A stretch of 19,578 bases of DNA from Alphaproteobacteria bacterium UBA7691 (GCA_002482765.1 DLGP01000151.1:32875-52452), one strand, 5' to 3'; shown: positions 1-8,910, counted from the stretch's first letter. The notes: a model not told the origin generated them from the sequence alone. Translations and numbers: made by a program.

Positions 1-27
1 GCTAAGAATGGGTCCGCACCCTAGAAA

Positions 28-2031
28 CTAAAAATCCAGCCCGAGCCGTGCCATCGCGGTGCGGCCGGGCTGGGGATAGTAATTGTAGCTGCCATAGGTG
101 GTGGCGCTGGCGACACTGTAATCATAATAGGTCCGATCCAGCAGATTCTGCACCGCCAGCGACCAGCGCAGCCGATTATCAAACGCGCCGCTCAAGCGCA
201 GATCCAGCAGCACATGGCCAGGAATTTGCGGCTGGAAATTGCGCTCGTCATTCTCCATACGGCGCGCACTGAAAAAGCGTGCATCCATATCCAGCAGCAC
301 CAGTTTGGGCAGGATATCCCAAGAGAAACCGATATTGCTGCTCCAGGTCGATACCAGCGGCACCCGCTTGCCGGCATTGGCGCCCTTGCGGAATTCGGCA
401 TCAATATAGCCCGCGCCAGCGCGCAGCTTCAGTTCCGGCAGCAGCTGATAATCGCCACTGGCCTCAATGCCGCGCCGCTCGGTCGGGTCGAGATTGCGAT
501 TGGTGAAATTCACCGCATTGAACGCCAGTTCGTTTTCCAGCCGCATGACATAGGCGCTGAGGCGATAGCCGGCAGCACCAGCCTTGCCCTGGAAGCCCAG
601 TTCCACGTCCTGCGAGGTCTGGGTTTGCAGCCGGAAATTGGTTGGGCTGCCCATGCCGATGCGTTCATCCAGGGTTGGGAAGCGGAAACTGCGCCCGGTG
701 CGGCCAAACACTTCAAAGCCCGGCGTGAACCGATGTTCGAAGCCAAGATGATAAGCATAGTCGGTGGCTTGATCGTCAAACGGCGCGCCTTGCGAGCCGA
801 AACCGCCGCCCGGCGCCGTGGCATCATAACGATCCCGCGCCGAAACCTCGGTGCGCTGCAAGCGCAGGCCGGCAGAGATATCGGTGGCGGCGCTGAGTGC
901 CAAGGTGGACTGGCCATACAGCGCCAGGCTCTGCTGCTCGGCAGCGTAGCGATGGATCGGCCGGTTGCCGGCACGTTCCTGACGATCGGATTCGTAATCC
1001 GCATTGTAGAGATCAAGGCCAAGGATCGAATTGAGGCCAAGCTCAAATGGGCGATTTTGCAGCGTCAGGCGCGGCGTGAAGGAATAGGTGGTCAGTTCGG
1101 TATCGACATAGGATGGAAAACCGGACTGATCAAAATAGGCATCCTGCGATTTGCGCCGCACGCCGGCATCCAGCACCAGGTCGGCATGGTTGCCGATCAG
1201 CCAGGTGCCGCCGATGGTCAGATTCTGGCCCTGCTTGTTGGCATAATCATACGGATTGGTGGCGCCCCGGGGATGCTGGCCGGACAGCCGCGAGCGGCGC
1301 TCGCCGGGCAGGCCAAGCTGCTGGTCGTCGAGCGAAAAATTCATGTAGAGATCGCCGAAATCCAGCCGGCGGCGAATTTCACCACTGGCATTACGCTGCA
1401 ACAGCTTGTTGTTGTCGCGATAGCCGTCGCTATTGGCAAAGCTGCCATAGGCGCTGAGTTCAAAACCATCGATGCTCTGCCGCGCCGAGGCGGCGGCTTC
1501 GCGCTGGCCCAATGAACCGATGCCGGCATCCAGGCTGTAACCCGGCCTGGCCGCGCCGGAGGTGACGATATTGATCACGCCGCCCATGGCGCCATCGCCA
1601 TACAGCACGGCGCCGCTATTGCCGCGCATCACCTCGATCCGCTCGATGCCGGCCTTGGGCAAGGCGGCAAAATCGATGCCGGCCAGATCAAGATCATTGA
1701 GCCGGCGGCCATTCACCAGCACCAGCGTGTTGGCCGAAGCCGTGGCACCGAAGCCGCGCATATCCACTGTGGTGCCGGCGCCGCCGACGCCGCCATAGAG
1801 GCTGCGTAACTGGATGCCGGATTGGCGGCCAAGTACATCCTGGATTGTCTCGCCCGGGCTGCGCTGAATTTCTTCATAGCCGATCACGCTGGTGGCAACG
1901 CCGGTGATGCCATCGCCAAGCCGGCTGGCGGTGACCAGCACCGGCGGCAATTCAGCATATTGCTGCGCCAGCGCCATATTTGGCGCCAAGAGAGACAGGG
2001 TGAGGCAAAGTGAATAACGGTAGGCCGGCAT
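28..2031 (-). CDS. btuB: TonB-dependent outer-membrane receptor, BtuB-type (cobalamin/corrinoid uptake)
   Basis: 667-residue TonB-dependent receptor that would import a corrinoid across the outer membrane using TonB energy. Seen: a signal peptide (about residues 1-22, ending ALA before QQ), a TonB-box-like VLVTAS near residues 32-37, a plug domain with the family motif IERIEVMRGNSGAVLYGDGA and GGVINIVT, then a long beta-barrel ending in a C-terminal phenylalanine, as typical porin-like proteins do. The ATG at 2031 is chosen over an upstream in-frame start at 2151, because that extension would translate the riboswitch. The chosen ATG has AAGGAG (2038-2043) at a good distance. The substrate is inferred mainly from the cobalamin riboswitch upstream; the receptor sequence alone would only say TonB-dependent receptor. 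A cobinamide or other corrinoid specificity is possible. Confidence 0.9.
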   Translation of the reverse strand: MPAYRYSLCLTLSLLAPNMALAQQYAELPPVLVTASRLGDGITGVATSVIGYEEIQRSPGETIQDVLGRQSGIQLRSLYGGVGGAGTTVDMRGFGATASANTLVLVNGRRLNDLDLAGIDFAALPKAGIERIEVMRGNSGAVLYGDGAMGGVINIVTSGAARPGYSLDAGIGSLGQREAAASARQSIDGFELSAYGSFANSDGYRDNNKLLQRNASGEIRRRLDFGDLYMNFSLDDQQLGLPGERRSRLSGQHPRGATNPYDYANKQGQNLTIGGTWLIGNHADLVLDAGVRRKSQDAYFDQSGFPSYVDTELTTYSFTPRLTLQNRPFELGLNSILGLDLYNADYESDRQERAGNRPIHRYAAEQQSLALYGQSTLALSAATDISAGLRLQRTEVSARDRYDATAPGGGFGSQGAPFDDQATDYAYHLGFEHRFTPGFEVFGRTGRSFRFPTLDERIGMGSPTNFRLQTQTSQDVELGFQGKAGAAGYRLSAYVMRLENELAFNAVNFTNRNLDPTERRGIEASGDYQLLPELKLRAGAGYIDAEFRKGANAGKRVPLVSTWSSNIGFSWDILPKLVLLDMDARFFSARRMENDERNFQPQIPGHVLLDLRLSGAFDNRLRWSLAVQNLLDRTYYDYSVASATTYGSYNYYPQPGRTAMARLGLDF

Positions 2032-2035
2032 CGCG

Positions 2036-2048
2036 GGCTCCTTGAGCC
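2036..2048 (-). promoter_or_regulatory. Shine-Dalgarno-sequestering hairpin of the btuB leader
   Basis: On the minus strand the leader reads GGCTC-AAG-GAGCC, a perfect 5-bp stem whose loop and 3' arm contain the AAGGAG ribosome-binding site of the receptor gene. It lies between the riboswitch and the ATG. This suggests that the riboswitch works by exposing or hiding the ribosome-binding site rather than by transcription termination; no U-run follows the stem. The stem is seen in the sequence; the mechanism is inferred. Confidence 0.55.
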
Positions 2049-2118
2049 TGAGGGTGACAGATCCGCCACCGCTGCGAAATGCCGCTCCGTATGGTGCTCC
2101 CGCCCATCGGTTGGGTGA

Positions 2119-2280
2119 CTGTGCCGGCAGGTCTCCTGGCTCGCGAATCACCGTCCCTTGCGCCAGCCTTCCCGGTTGCCCAGTGACTTTAATTGCGCGG
2201 ACTCATCGCTCACAGTTGCGGGATCAGCCCCGGATCGGCCATCCAACAGATGGCCTACCGTGTTCCCTCTTGCCTCCACC
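2119..2280 (-). ncRNA. Cobalamin (AdoCbl-type) riboswitch
   Basis: Read on the minus strand, this stretch carries the hallmarks of the cobalamin riboswitch in order: an AAGAGGGAAC segment (2262-2272), the B12-box-like GCTGATCCCGCAACTGTGAG (about 2209-2228), the CACTGGG and CGGGAAGGC elements (2165-2183), and the terminal GAGCCAGGAGACCTGCC (2126-2142). GGCA (2271-2274) can pair with TGCC (2126-2129) to close the core. A further outer stem may pair 2301-2307 with 2105-2111. In this RNA family, binding of the coenzyme lowers expression of the downstream gene, here the TonB-dependent receptor. It occupies most of the gene-free stretch 2032-2405. Confidence 0.93.
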
Positions 2281-2316
2281 CCGACCAAAGATCAGCGCAG
2301 AACCGACAGCGCGGCG

Positions 2317-2344
2317 ATCATACGCGGGAATGTGATCGGGTCAA
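2317..2344 (-). promoter_or_regulatory. sigma70-like promoter of the riboswitch-btuB transcript
   Basis: The minus strand shows TTGACC (2339-2344), a 16-base spacer and TATGAT (2317-2322), a close match to the -35/-10 consensus. The predicted start near 2310 would place the cobalamin riboswitch at the very 5' end of the transcript, as expected. Confidence 0.65.
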
Positions 2345-2405
2345 TCCGCTGACGCCGATATGAAAACCGGCCATAATCCGGCAGGTTTTCCGTTCAGAGG
2401 CAGGC

Positions 2406-4154
2406 ATGGACAAGCTCAAGGCTTTCTTTCGCGATTTCTGGCATATCGCCAAGCCCTACTGGACCCAATCGGATGAAAAGCTGGTGGCCTATGGCCTGCT
2501 GGCAGCGGTGGTGGCGCTGAATCTGGCCTCGGTCGGCCTCAATGTCTGGTTCAATTTCTGGTACAATAATTTCTACAATTCGATCCAGGAAAAGGATTTC
2601 GAGGCTTTCAAAAGCCTGCTGCTGCAATTCAGCCTGGTGGCGGCGGCCTTCATCTTTGTGGCGGTGTATCAGCTTTATCTTGGCCAGATGCTGCAATTGC
2701 GCTGGCGCCGCTGGCTCACCGAAAAATGGCTCGGGCAATGGCTGCATGGCCAGCGCTTCTACCATATGCAGTTGTTTGGCCTCGGCACCGACAATCCGGA
2801 TCAGCGCCTGGCCGAAGACCTCAAACTGTTCACCGGCTATTCGCTGAATATCAGCCTTGGCCTGATGAGCGCCGTGGTGACGCTGTTTTCCTTCCTGCAT
2901 ATCCTGTGGGCCTTGTCGGGCGATCTGGCCTTTGCGCTTGGCGGCCTGGATATCCGCATCCCGGGCTACATGGTGTGGGTGGCTTTGGTCTATGCCATCC
3001 TGGGCACCTGGCTCACCAACCGGATCGGTCGACCGCTGGTGGGGCTGAATTTCCACCAGCAAAGGTTTGAGGCTGATTTCCGCTTCCATCTGATCCGGCT
3101 GCGCGAAAATGCCGAAGGCGTGGCGATGCAGCGTGGCGCCCTGGTGGAACAGCATGATCTGCTGGGCCGTTTCAGCCATGTGGTGGGCAATTATCTCAAG
3201 ATCATGGCCAAGCAGAAGCAACTGACCTGGTTCACCGCCGGCTATGGTCAGGTGGCGGTGGTGTTTCCCTTCATCGTTGGTGCGCCGCGCTATTTCCAGG
3301 GCAGCCTGGCGCTGGGCGGCCTGATGCAAACAGTATCGGCCTTTGGCCAGGTGCAGAGCGCGCTGAGCTATCTGATCAGCGCCTATGTCGATATCGCCGA
3401 ATGGCGTGCCGTGGTCGGCCGCCTGACCGGCTTCCAGGCCGGCATCACCGAAGCCGCCAGGTTGGCCGCCACCAGCGGCATCCAGATCAAGGATGACGCG
3501 GCAGGCATCAGCGTGCCGGCACTGACCCTGGCGCGGCCCGATCTTGCCGGCCAGGCAGGTGCGGCGCTGGCGCGGATCGAGAATTTCCATCTCAAGCCTG
3601 CCGAGCATGTGCTGCTGCAAGGCGGCTCGGGCAATGGCAAAAGCACCTTGCTGCGCGCCCTGGCCGGGCTATGGCCATTTGGCACGGGCGTGATACATCG
3701 CCCCAGCGCCGAGCAATGCCTGTTCCTGCCACAACGGCCCTATCTGCCGGTGGGCACGCTGCGCGCCGCCCTGGCCTATCCTGAGCCGGCCGAAAAATTT
3801 GACGATGCCGCCTTGCGCGCCGCGCTGGCAGCACTCGACCTCAACGCTCTTGGCGACCGGCTGGACCAGGAAGCCAATTGGGCGCAGTACCTTTCCGGCG
3901 GCGAGCAGCAGCGTGTGCAACTGGCCCGCGCCCTGCTGCATAAGCCGGCCTGGCTGTTCCTGGATGAAGCCACCGCCGCACTGGATCCGGCCAGCGAAGC
4001 CCGCGCCCTGGCGGCATTGGCGGCTGCCCTGCCGCAAACCGGCATTTTCAGCATCGGGCATCATGCCGGGCTGGAGCAGCATCAGCGTGTGCTGCGCCTG
4101 GAGCATGACGCCGCCAACGAACCGGCTAGGCTGGTGGCCGCGCCCTTGGCATAA
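2406..4154 (+). CDS. ABC transporter, SbmA/BacA/YddA-type fused permease-ATPase
   Basis: 582-residue inner-membrane protein with an N-terminal SbmA/BacA-like transmembrane domain (about residues 20-330, with the family segment NVWFNFWYNNFYNSIQ) fused to an ABC ATPase. The ATPase shows Walker A GGSGNGKST (406-414), signature LSGGE (496-500), Walker B WLFLDEA (516-522, acidic pair D520-E521) and an H-loop histidine at 552. The architecture matches YddA and mycobacterial Rv1819c/BacA. Rv1819c/BacA is known to move hydrophilic solutes including cobalamin; SbmA imports peptides without an ATPase domain. Start: ATG with AGAGG 5 bases upstream. It is divergent from the riboswitch-controlled receptor, and an AraC-type regulator follows 7 bases downstream. 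A role in corrinoid uptake is inferred from this context only; peptide or very-long-chain fatty-acid-like substrates remain possible. Confidence 0.88.
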   Translation: MDKLKAFFRDFWHIAKPYWTQSDEKLVAYGLLAAVVALNLASVGLNVWFNFWYNNFYNSIQEKDFEAFKSLLLQFSLVAAAFIFVAVYQLYLGQMLQLRWRRWLTEKWLGQWLHGQRFYHMQLFGLGTDNPDQRLAEDLKLFTGYSLNISLGLMSAVVTLFSFLHILWALSGDLAFALGGLDIRIPGYMVWVALVYAILGTWLTNRIGRPLVGLNFHQQRFEADFRFHLIRLRENAEGVAMQRGALVEQHDLLGRFSHVVGNYLKIMAKQKQLTWFTAGYGQVAVVFPFIVGAPRYFQGSLALGGLMQTVSAFGQVQSALSYLISAYVDIAEWRAVVGRLTGFQAGITEAARLAATSGIQIKDDAAGISVPALTLARPDLAGQAGAALARIENFHLKPAEHVLLQGGSGNGKSTLLRALAGLWPFGTGVIHRPSAEQCLFLPQRPYLPVGTLRAALAYPEPAEKFDDAALRAALAALDLNALGDRLDQEANWAQYLSGGEQQRVQLARALLHKPAWLFLDEATAALDPASEARALAALAAALPQTGIFSIGHHAGLEQHQRVLRLEHDAANEPARLVAAPLA

Positions 4155-4161
4155 TGCGCCG

Positions 4162-5016
4162 ATGCAGGTGGTGGAACATAGCTCTCCGCTCGGCGCCTGG
4201 CGCTTCGGCTTCGCCCAGCCCGATGCCCGGTTGGCGGCGCATGTGGAGCGTTATGTCTGTTATCGGGAAAGCGGCACGGCTTTTGTGGCGCGGCATGAAT
4301 TGCCGATCACCAGCCTGGTGCTGATCATCAACCTGGGCGCGCCGCTGGAAATCGTCGATACCCTGGGCCAGCGGAGCCGCTATCTGGCCGGCCAGGGTTT
4401 TGCCGCCGGCCTGAGCGACAGTTATGCCCGTTCGGAAACCGGCGGCGCGCAGGAAGGGGTGCAGATTTTCTTCACCCCGCTGGGGGCGCGGCGCTGCTTT
4501 GGCCTGCCGCTGGGTGAATTGACCAACCGCGTGGTGCGGCTGGAAGACCTGTTTGGCAGCAATGCCGCCCGGCTGGCGATGCAGTTGCAGGAAACCGAGG
4601 ATTGGCACCAGCGCTTTGCCTTGCTTGATCTTGCCATCCTGCGCTGGGTGCAGCAGCGCACAGACAGCACGCCGCGTGACACATTCTGGGCCTGGCGCCT
4701 GCTGCGCCAGAGCCGGGGCGGATTATCGATTGCCAGCCTGAGCCAGGAATTGGGCTATAGCCGCAAACATCTGGCGGCGCGCTTCCATGACCAGATCGGC
4801 CTGACACCAAAACTGGCAGCACGGCTGTTTCGTTTTCAGCATGCGCTTGCTTTGCTGGAGCCAGCAGCACAGGCACCGGATTGGGGCGAGCTAGCCCAGG
4901 CTGCCGGCTATTATGACCAATCGCACCTGATCCGCGATTTCAGGCAGTTCAGCGGCCTGGCGCCGGGCGACTTTCTGCGCCAGCAATTGCCCGATGGCGG
5001 CGGCCTGGCCGGCTGA
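4162..5016 (+). CDS. AraC-family transcriptional regulator
   Basis: 284-residue DNA-binding regulator. The C-terminal AraC domain has two helix-turn-helix units: the first around residues 189-209 (SIASLSQELGYSRKHLAARF), the second around 242-262. It ends in the family signature GYYDQSHLIRDFRQFSGLAPGDF. The N-terminal ~165 residues would be the ligand or interaction domain, of the kind found in short AraC regulators lacking a clear cupin motif. The ATG at 4162 is chosen because it lies 7 bases after the stop of the ABC transporter and starts the conserved region; a longer frame begins inside the ABC gene. The spacing suggests co-transcription with the transporter. The effector and targets are unknown; the transporter and the following VOC gene are natural candidates. 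Confidence 0.85.
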   Translation: MQVVEHSSPLGAWRFGFAQPDARLAAHVERYVCYRESGTAFVARHELPITSLVLIINLGAPLEIVDTLGQRSRYLAGQGFAAGLSDSYARSETGGAQEGVQIFFTPLGARRCFGLPLGELTNRVVRLEDLFGSNAARLAMQLQETEDWHQRFALLDLAILRWVQQRTDSTPRDTFWAWRLLRQSRGGLSIASLSQELGYSRKHLAARFHDQIGLTPKLAARLFRFQHALALLEPAAQAPDWGELAQAAGYYDQSHLIRDFRQFSGLAPGDFLRQQLPDGGGLAG

Positions 5017-5097
5017 AGACTGCTTGCCGGTAACATTTTTCCAATACCGCGGCCGCTGCCCGGCCTATCCTGCCGCCAGCCATCAGGGAGCCGCCAC

Positions 5098-5505
5098 ATG
5101 ACCACACCCCCATCAATCTTTCCGTTTCTGCGTTATCGCGATGCCACCGCCGCCATGGCCTGGCTGGAGCAGGCCTTCGGCTTTCGCGTGGCGCTGCAAG
5201 TGCCGGCAGCCAATGGCGGCATCGCCCATGCCGAATTGCAATTGGGCCATGGCATGGTGATGCTGGGCGACCAGCCGCAGGACGCGCTGGGCCTGGCCTT
5301 GCCGCAAGCCGGCCCGGGCAATCAGGGCATCTATATCGTGGTGCCGGATGTGGATGCGCTGTATGCCCGCGCCAAGGCGGCAGGGGCGCAGATTGTGATC
5401 GACCTGCATGACACGGATTATGGGTCGCGGGATTTTTCCTGCCGCGACCCGGAAGGCCAGCTTTGGAGCATCGGCAGCTACCAGCCGCCGATGCTGCCGG
5501 ATTAA
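5098..5505 (+). CDS. VOC-superfamily (glyoxalase/bleomycin-resistance fold) protein
   Basis: 135-residue single-domain protein with paired beta-alpha-beta-beta-beta halves. Seen: an N-terminal FPFLRYRDATAAMAWLEQAFGF, a middle GIYIVVPDVDALYARAKAAGA and the C-terminal DTDYGSRDFSCRDPEGQLWS pattern typical of the glyoxalase-like/PhnB-like branch. A strong AGGGAG site lies before the ATG. It sits 81 bases after the AraC regulator, an association often seen for VOC genes. Family members include metal-dependent lyases, dioxygenases and drug-binding proteins. The substrate cannot be read from the sequence. Confidence 0.85.
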   Translation: MTTPPSIFPFLRYRDATAAMAWLEQAFGFRVALQVPAANGGIAHAELQLGHGMVMLGDQPQDALGLALPQAGPGNQGIYIVVPDVDALYARAKAAGAQIVIDLHDTDYGSRDFSCRDPEGQLWSIGSYQPPMLPD

Positions 5506-5517
5506 CGACCCGGCCCC

Positions 5518-6531
5518 TTAACGGCCCCAGGGGCTGTTGAGCCGCCGGCCGCCGCTGCTCGGCACGGAACCGCTGGTGCCGCTGCCGCCCGAATTGCCGC
5601 CGGAGCGGCTGGCGCCCCAGCCCGATGCAGGCCGGGGCGCGGCAGCCGGTTGTGCACGGGCCGGTGCCGGCTGGGCAAAACCGCCGCGATAGGCCAGTTC
5701 ACGCAAGGCCGCCACGCGGTTTTCGGTGCTCGGATGGGTCGAGAACAGATTGTCCATGCGCTGGCCGTTCAGCGGATTGACGATGAACAGATGCGCCGTG
5801 GCCGGGTTGCCCTCGGCCTGGTGGTTGGTGATGCGCTCGGCGCCATGGGTGATGCGCTCCAGCGCCGTGGCCAGGCCCTCCGGGTTGCCGGAGATTTCCG
5901 CGCCCATGCGATCGGCGGCATATTCGCGGCTGCGGCTGATCGCCATCTGCACCAGGCTGGCCGCCAGCGGCGCCAGGATCATCAGTGCGATGCTGCCGAT
6001 GATGCCGAGGCCGCCGCGATTTTCGCCATCACGGTTGCCGCCGAAGAACATGGCGAAATTGGCCAGCATGCCGATGGCGCCGGCCAAAGTGGCGGTGATG
6101 GTCATGATCAGCGTGTCGCGGTTTTTCACATGCGCCAGTTCATGCGCCATCACGCCGGCAATTTCCTCGCGGCTCAGCATGTTGAGCAGGCCGGTGGTGG
6201 CGGCCACGGCGGCGTTTTCCGGGTTGCGGCCGGTGGCGAAGGCATTCGGCTGATCGTTGTCGATGATATAGACGCGCGGCATCGGCAATTGGGCACGCTG
6301 CGCCAGTTCGGCCACCATGGCGTAGAAATTCGGCGCTTCGTTGGGGCCAACCTCGCGCGCGCCATACATCGACAGCACCATCTTGTCGCTGTTCCAATAG
6401 GCAAACAGGTTCATGGCACAGGCGATGGCAAAGGCTATCAGCATGCCGGCCTGGCCACCGATCAGATAACCGACACCAACGAACAGGCCGGTCATCGCCG
6501 CCAGCAGGATCGCTGTTTTGGTGTAGTTCAT
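5518..6531 (-). CDS. htpX: Protease HtpX homologue (membrane zinc metalloprotease)
   Basis: 337-residue M48-family integral membrane protease that degrades misfolded or damaged membrane proteins. Seen: two N-terminal membrane segments (about 7-25 and 30-46), the zinc motif HELAH (H130, E131, H134), the third ligand region SREYAAD (E203), and further hydrophobic segments at about 141-163 and 176-198. The GRNPENAAVAATTGLL and THPSTENRVAAL motifs are typical. A strong GGAGGA precedes the ATG. The last ~45 residues form a proline-, alanine-, glycine- and serine-rich tail that E. coli HtpX (293 residues) lacks; such tails occur in alphaproteobacterial homologues. The gene converges on the VOC gene with a 12-base gap. 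Confidence 0.95.
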   Translation of the reverse strand: MNYTKTAILLAAMTGLFVGVGYLIGGQAGMLIAFAIACAMNLFAYWNSDKMVLSMYGAREVGPNEAPNFYAMVAELAQRAQLPMPRVYIIDNDQPNAFATGRNPENAAVAATTGLLNMLSREEIAGVMAHELAHVKNRDTLIMTITATLAGAIGMLANFAMFFGGNRDGENRGGLGIIGSIALMILAPLAASLVQMAISRSREYAADRMGAEISGNPEGLATALERITHGAERITNHQAEGNPATAHLFIVNPLNGQRMDNLFSTHPSTENRVAALRELAYRGGFAQPAPARAQPAAAPRPASGWGASRSGGNSGGSGTSGSVPSSGGRRLNSPWGR

Positions 6532-6625
6532 GGCTGCTTAAATCCTCCGAAACGCCGGCTGCTTGGCAGCACGGCTTGCAGCGATATATGTAGGGATCAG
6601 GATTGCCGCCGCAAGGGACAGCAGA

Positions 6626-6814
6626 ATGACCACGGAACAGCCCAGCACCAGCCCGGAAAACCTGGCGCCAGACAAGCCAGGCGACAAGCCGAAAATGCCG
6701 GAAAAACCGGCCATCATCCAGCAGCAGCCGCCCGGCGAGGTGGATGGCCCAAAAGGCCTGGAACCGACCCGCTATGGCGACTGGGAGCGCAAGGGCATCA
6801 CCAGCGATTTCTAA
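6626..6814 (+). CDS. DUF1674 / SDHAF4-like protein (succinate dehydrogenase assembly factor type)
   Basis: 62-residue protein ending in GPKGLEPTRYGDWERKGITS-DF, the diagnostic DUF1674 block shared with mitochondrial SDHAF4, which binds flavinylated SdhA and helps it join SdhB. The N-terminal 40 residues are proline- and charge-rich and probably disordered. The ATG at 6626 is preferred over one at 6563, because AGGGA lies 7 bases before it and the upstream extension is atypical. It is divergent from htpX and not next to sdh genes here. The family assignment is firm; a bacterial assembly role is by analogy. Confidence 0.85.
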   Translation: MTTEQPSTSPENLAPDKPGDKPKMPEKPAIIQQQPPGEVDGPKGLEPTRYGDWERKGITSDF

Positions 6815-6850
6815 TATTGTTCTTCTGCGACCGGCTGATACACTGCTGCC

Positions 6851-7105
6851 ATGAGCGAGCAGCCGGATAACCTCATCCTGGTCTACCTGCGGCGGATGGA
6901 CGAAAAACTCGACCGCCAGTCGGAGCTATTGCGCGAATTGCGCGACCGGGTGGGCCAGTTGGAAGTCAGGCTGAGCCATATGGATGTGCGGTTCAGCCAT
7001 CTGGAAGTGACCCTCGCGGCAGTGTCGGTGCGTGTGGACCGAATTGAAGACCGGCTGGAGCGGATTGAGCGCCGGCTCGACCTGGCGACCGCGCCAGCCC
7101 TCTGA
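6851..7105 (+). CDS. Small coiled-coil protein of unknown function
   Basis: 84-residue protein that is almost entirely amphipathic helix: residues 8-78 show heptad spacing of leucine, valine and isoleucine (ILVYLRRMDEKLDRQSELLR, then VRVDRIEDRLERIERRLDL). Internal seven-residue repeats (LEVRLSH, MDVRFSH, LEVTLAA) are also visible as near-repeats in the DNA at about 6960-7015. No membrane segment or enzyme motif. Short proteins of this kind are common in alphaproteobacteria and lack an assigned role. No convincing Shine-Dalgarno precedes the ATG; TTGTTC (6817-6822) and TACACT (6839-6844) sit just upstream, so the message could be leaderless. Confidence 0.7.
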   Translation: MSEQPDNLILVYLRRMDEKLDRQSELLRELRDRVGQLEVRLSHMDVRFSHLEVTLAAVSVRVDRIEDRLERIERRLDLATAPAL

Positions 7106-7138
7106 CCCTACCCCCCGTTGCCAGACCAAGCTACGCCC

Positions 7139-7166
7139 TTGCACCGGCAGGCGCGATGCCTATACT
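7139..7166 (+). promoter_or_regulatory. Candidate sigma70-like promoter of argG
   Basis: CTTGCAC (with TTGCAC at 7139-7144), a 16-base spacer and TATACT (7161-7166). A start near 7173 would give a leader of about 35 bases containing GGGAG before the ATG at 7207. An in-frame start at 7156 would lie inside the -10 region, which supports the downstream start. Confidence 0.5.
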
Positions 7167-7206
7167 CGCGCCCGATTTTCAGCCTTTTCCCTGGGAGTTT
7201 GGCGCG

Positions 7207-8421
<1,215 letters not shown>

Positions 8422-8474
8422 ATAATTTGAGAAAATTTCCTTGCTCTAGGGGTAGCTGAGGGTACATTGACTTG

Positions 8475-8909
8475 ATGCAAAATACCGAAGCGCCAGATCA
8501 AGAACCTCAAGATGCAACGCCCGGAAATGCAGCGGACGAGCCCCGGCAAAAGACAACTAGACAAATACTGGTTCGAGGCCGTTCCGTCCTCACTGAAAAA
8601 GAGCTTGCAAGCTCTGGGGTAAGGAAATTTCTGATTGATGAACACGATCGACTACAGGAAGAAATTAAGAAAATTGAACCTTATGTTGAAAAATTTCACG
8701 CAGCAGACAAAGAATTAATTGGATTCAAAGAGCGGGAGAGTGTTTCAAAACAAAGCTCCAGGAAAATTGAAATTATTAGCAGCGCAACACTCGCCGTCGG
8801 CTCTGCCGCCCTAGGGGCTGTTCCAGGAATGAGCAATTATCAAGTAATATTTGGTTTATTCTCAGCAATCCTCATTGGAATTTCAATATATGTTAAGAGG
8901 TCTACCTAA
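8475..8909 (+). CDS. Unrecognised coiled-coil two-helix membrane protein
   Basis: 144-residue protein in the AT-rich islet. Seen: a polar, probably disordered N-terminus (1-28); a basic stretch with a LTEKELASSGVRKFLIDEHD motif (39-58); a coiled-coil-like helix (52-88); then two hydrophobic helices (about 98-117 and 121-140) joined by a short PGMSN turn and ended by KRST. This predicts a small hairpin membrane anchor with a cytoplasmic helical head. I have a weak impression of other small two-helix proteins with a similar LT-EEL-S-G--K-L-DE motif, but cannot name a family. The ATG at 8475 is chosen; a TTG directly before it is also in frame. GAGGG lies 12 bases upstream. The next gene starts 1 base after its stop, so they form an operon. 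Confidence 0.65.
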   Translation: MQNTEAPDQEPQDATPGNAADEPRQKTTRQILVRGRSVLTEKELASSGVRKFLIDEHDRLQEEIKKIEPYVEKFHAADKELIGFKERESVSKQSSRKIEIISSATLAVGSAALGAVPGMSNYQVIFGLFSAILIGISIYVKRST

Positions 8910-8910
8910 A

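Noticed and set aside
214..1515. Long open frame on the plus strand opposite the TonB receptor gene
   Set aside because: It is the antisense shadow of a strongly supported receptor; its translation has no recognisable domain.
2394..3620. Long minus-strand open frame opposite the ABC transporter
   Set aside because: The product is low-complexity, rich in His, Gln and Ala, as expected for antisense of GC-rich coding DNA. The sense frame has full ABC motifs.
5506..5550. Intrinsic terminator between the VOC gene and htpX
   Set aside because: The GCCCC/GGGGC match has almost no loop, no U-run, and lies within the htpX coding sequence.
5650..6870. Plus-strand open frame opposite htpX
   Set aside because: Antisense to HtpX with its intact zinc site, and it swallows the start of the SDHAF4-like gene in another frame.
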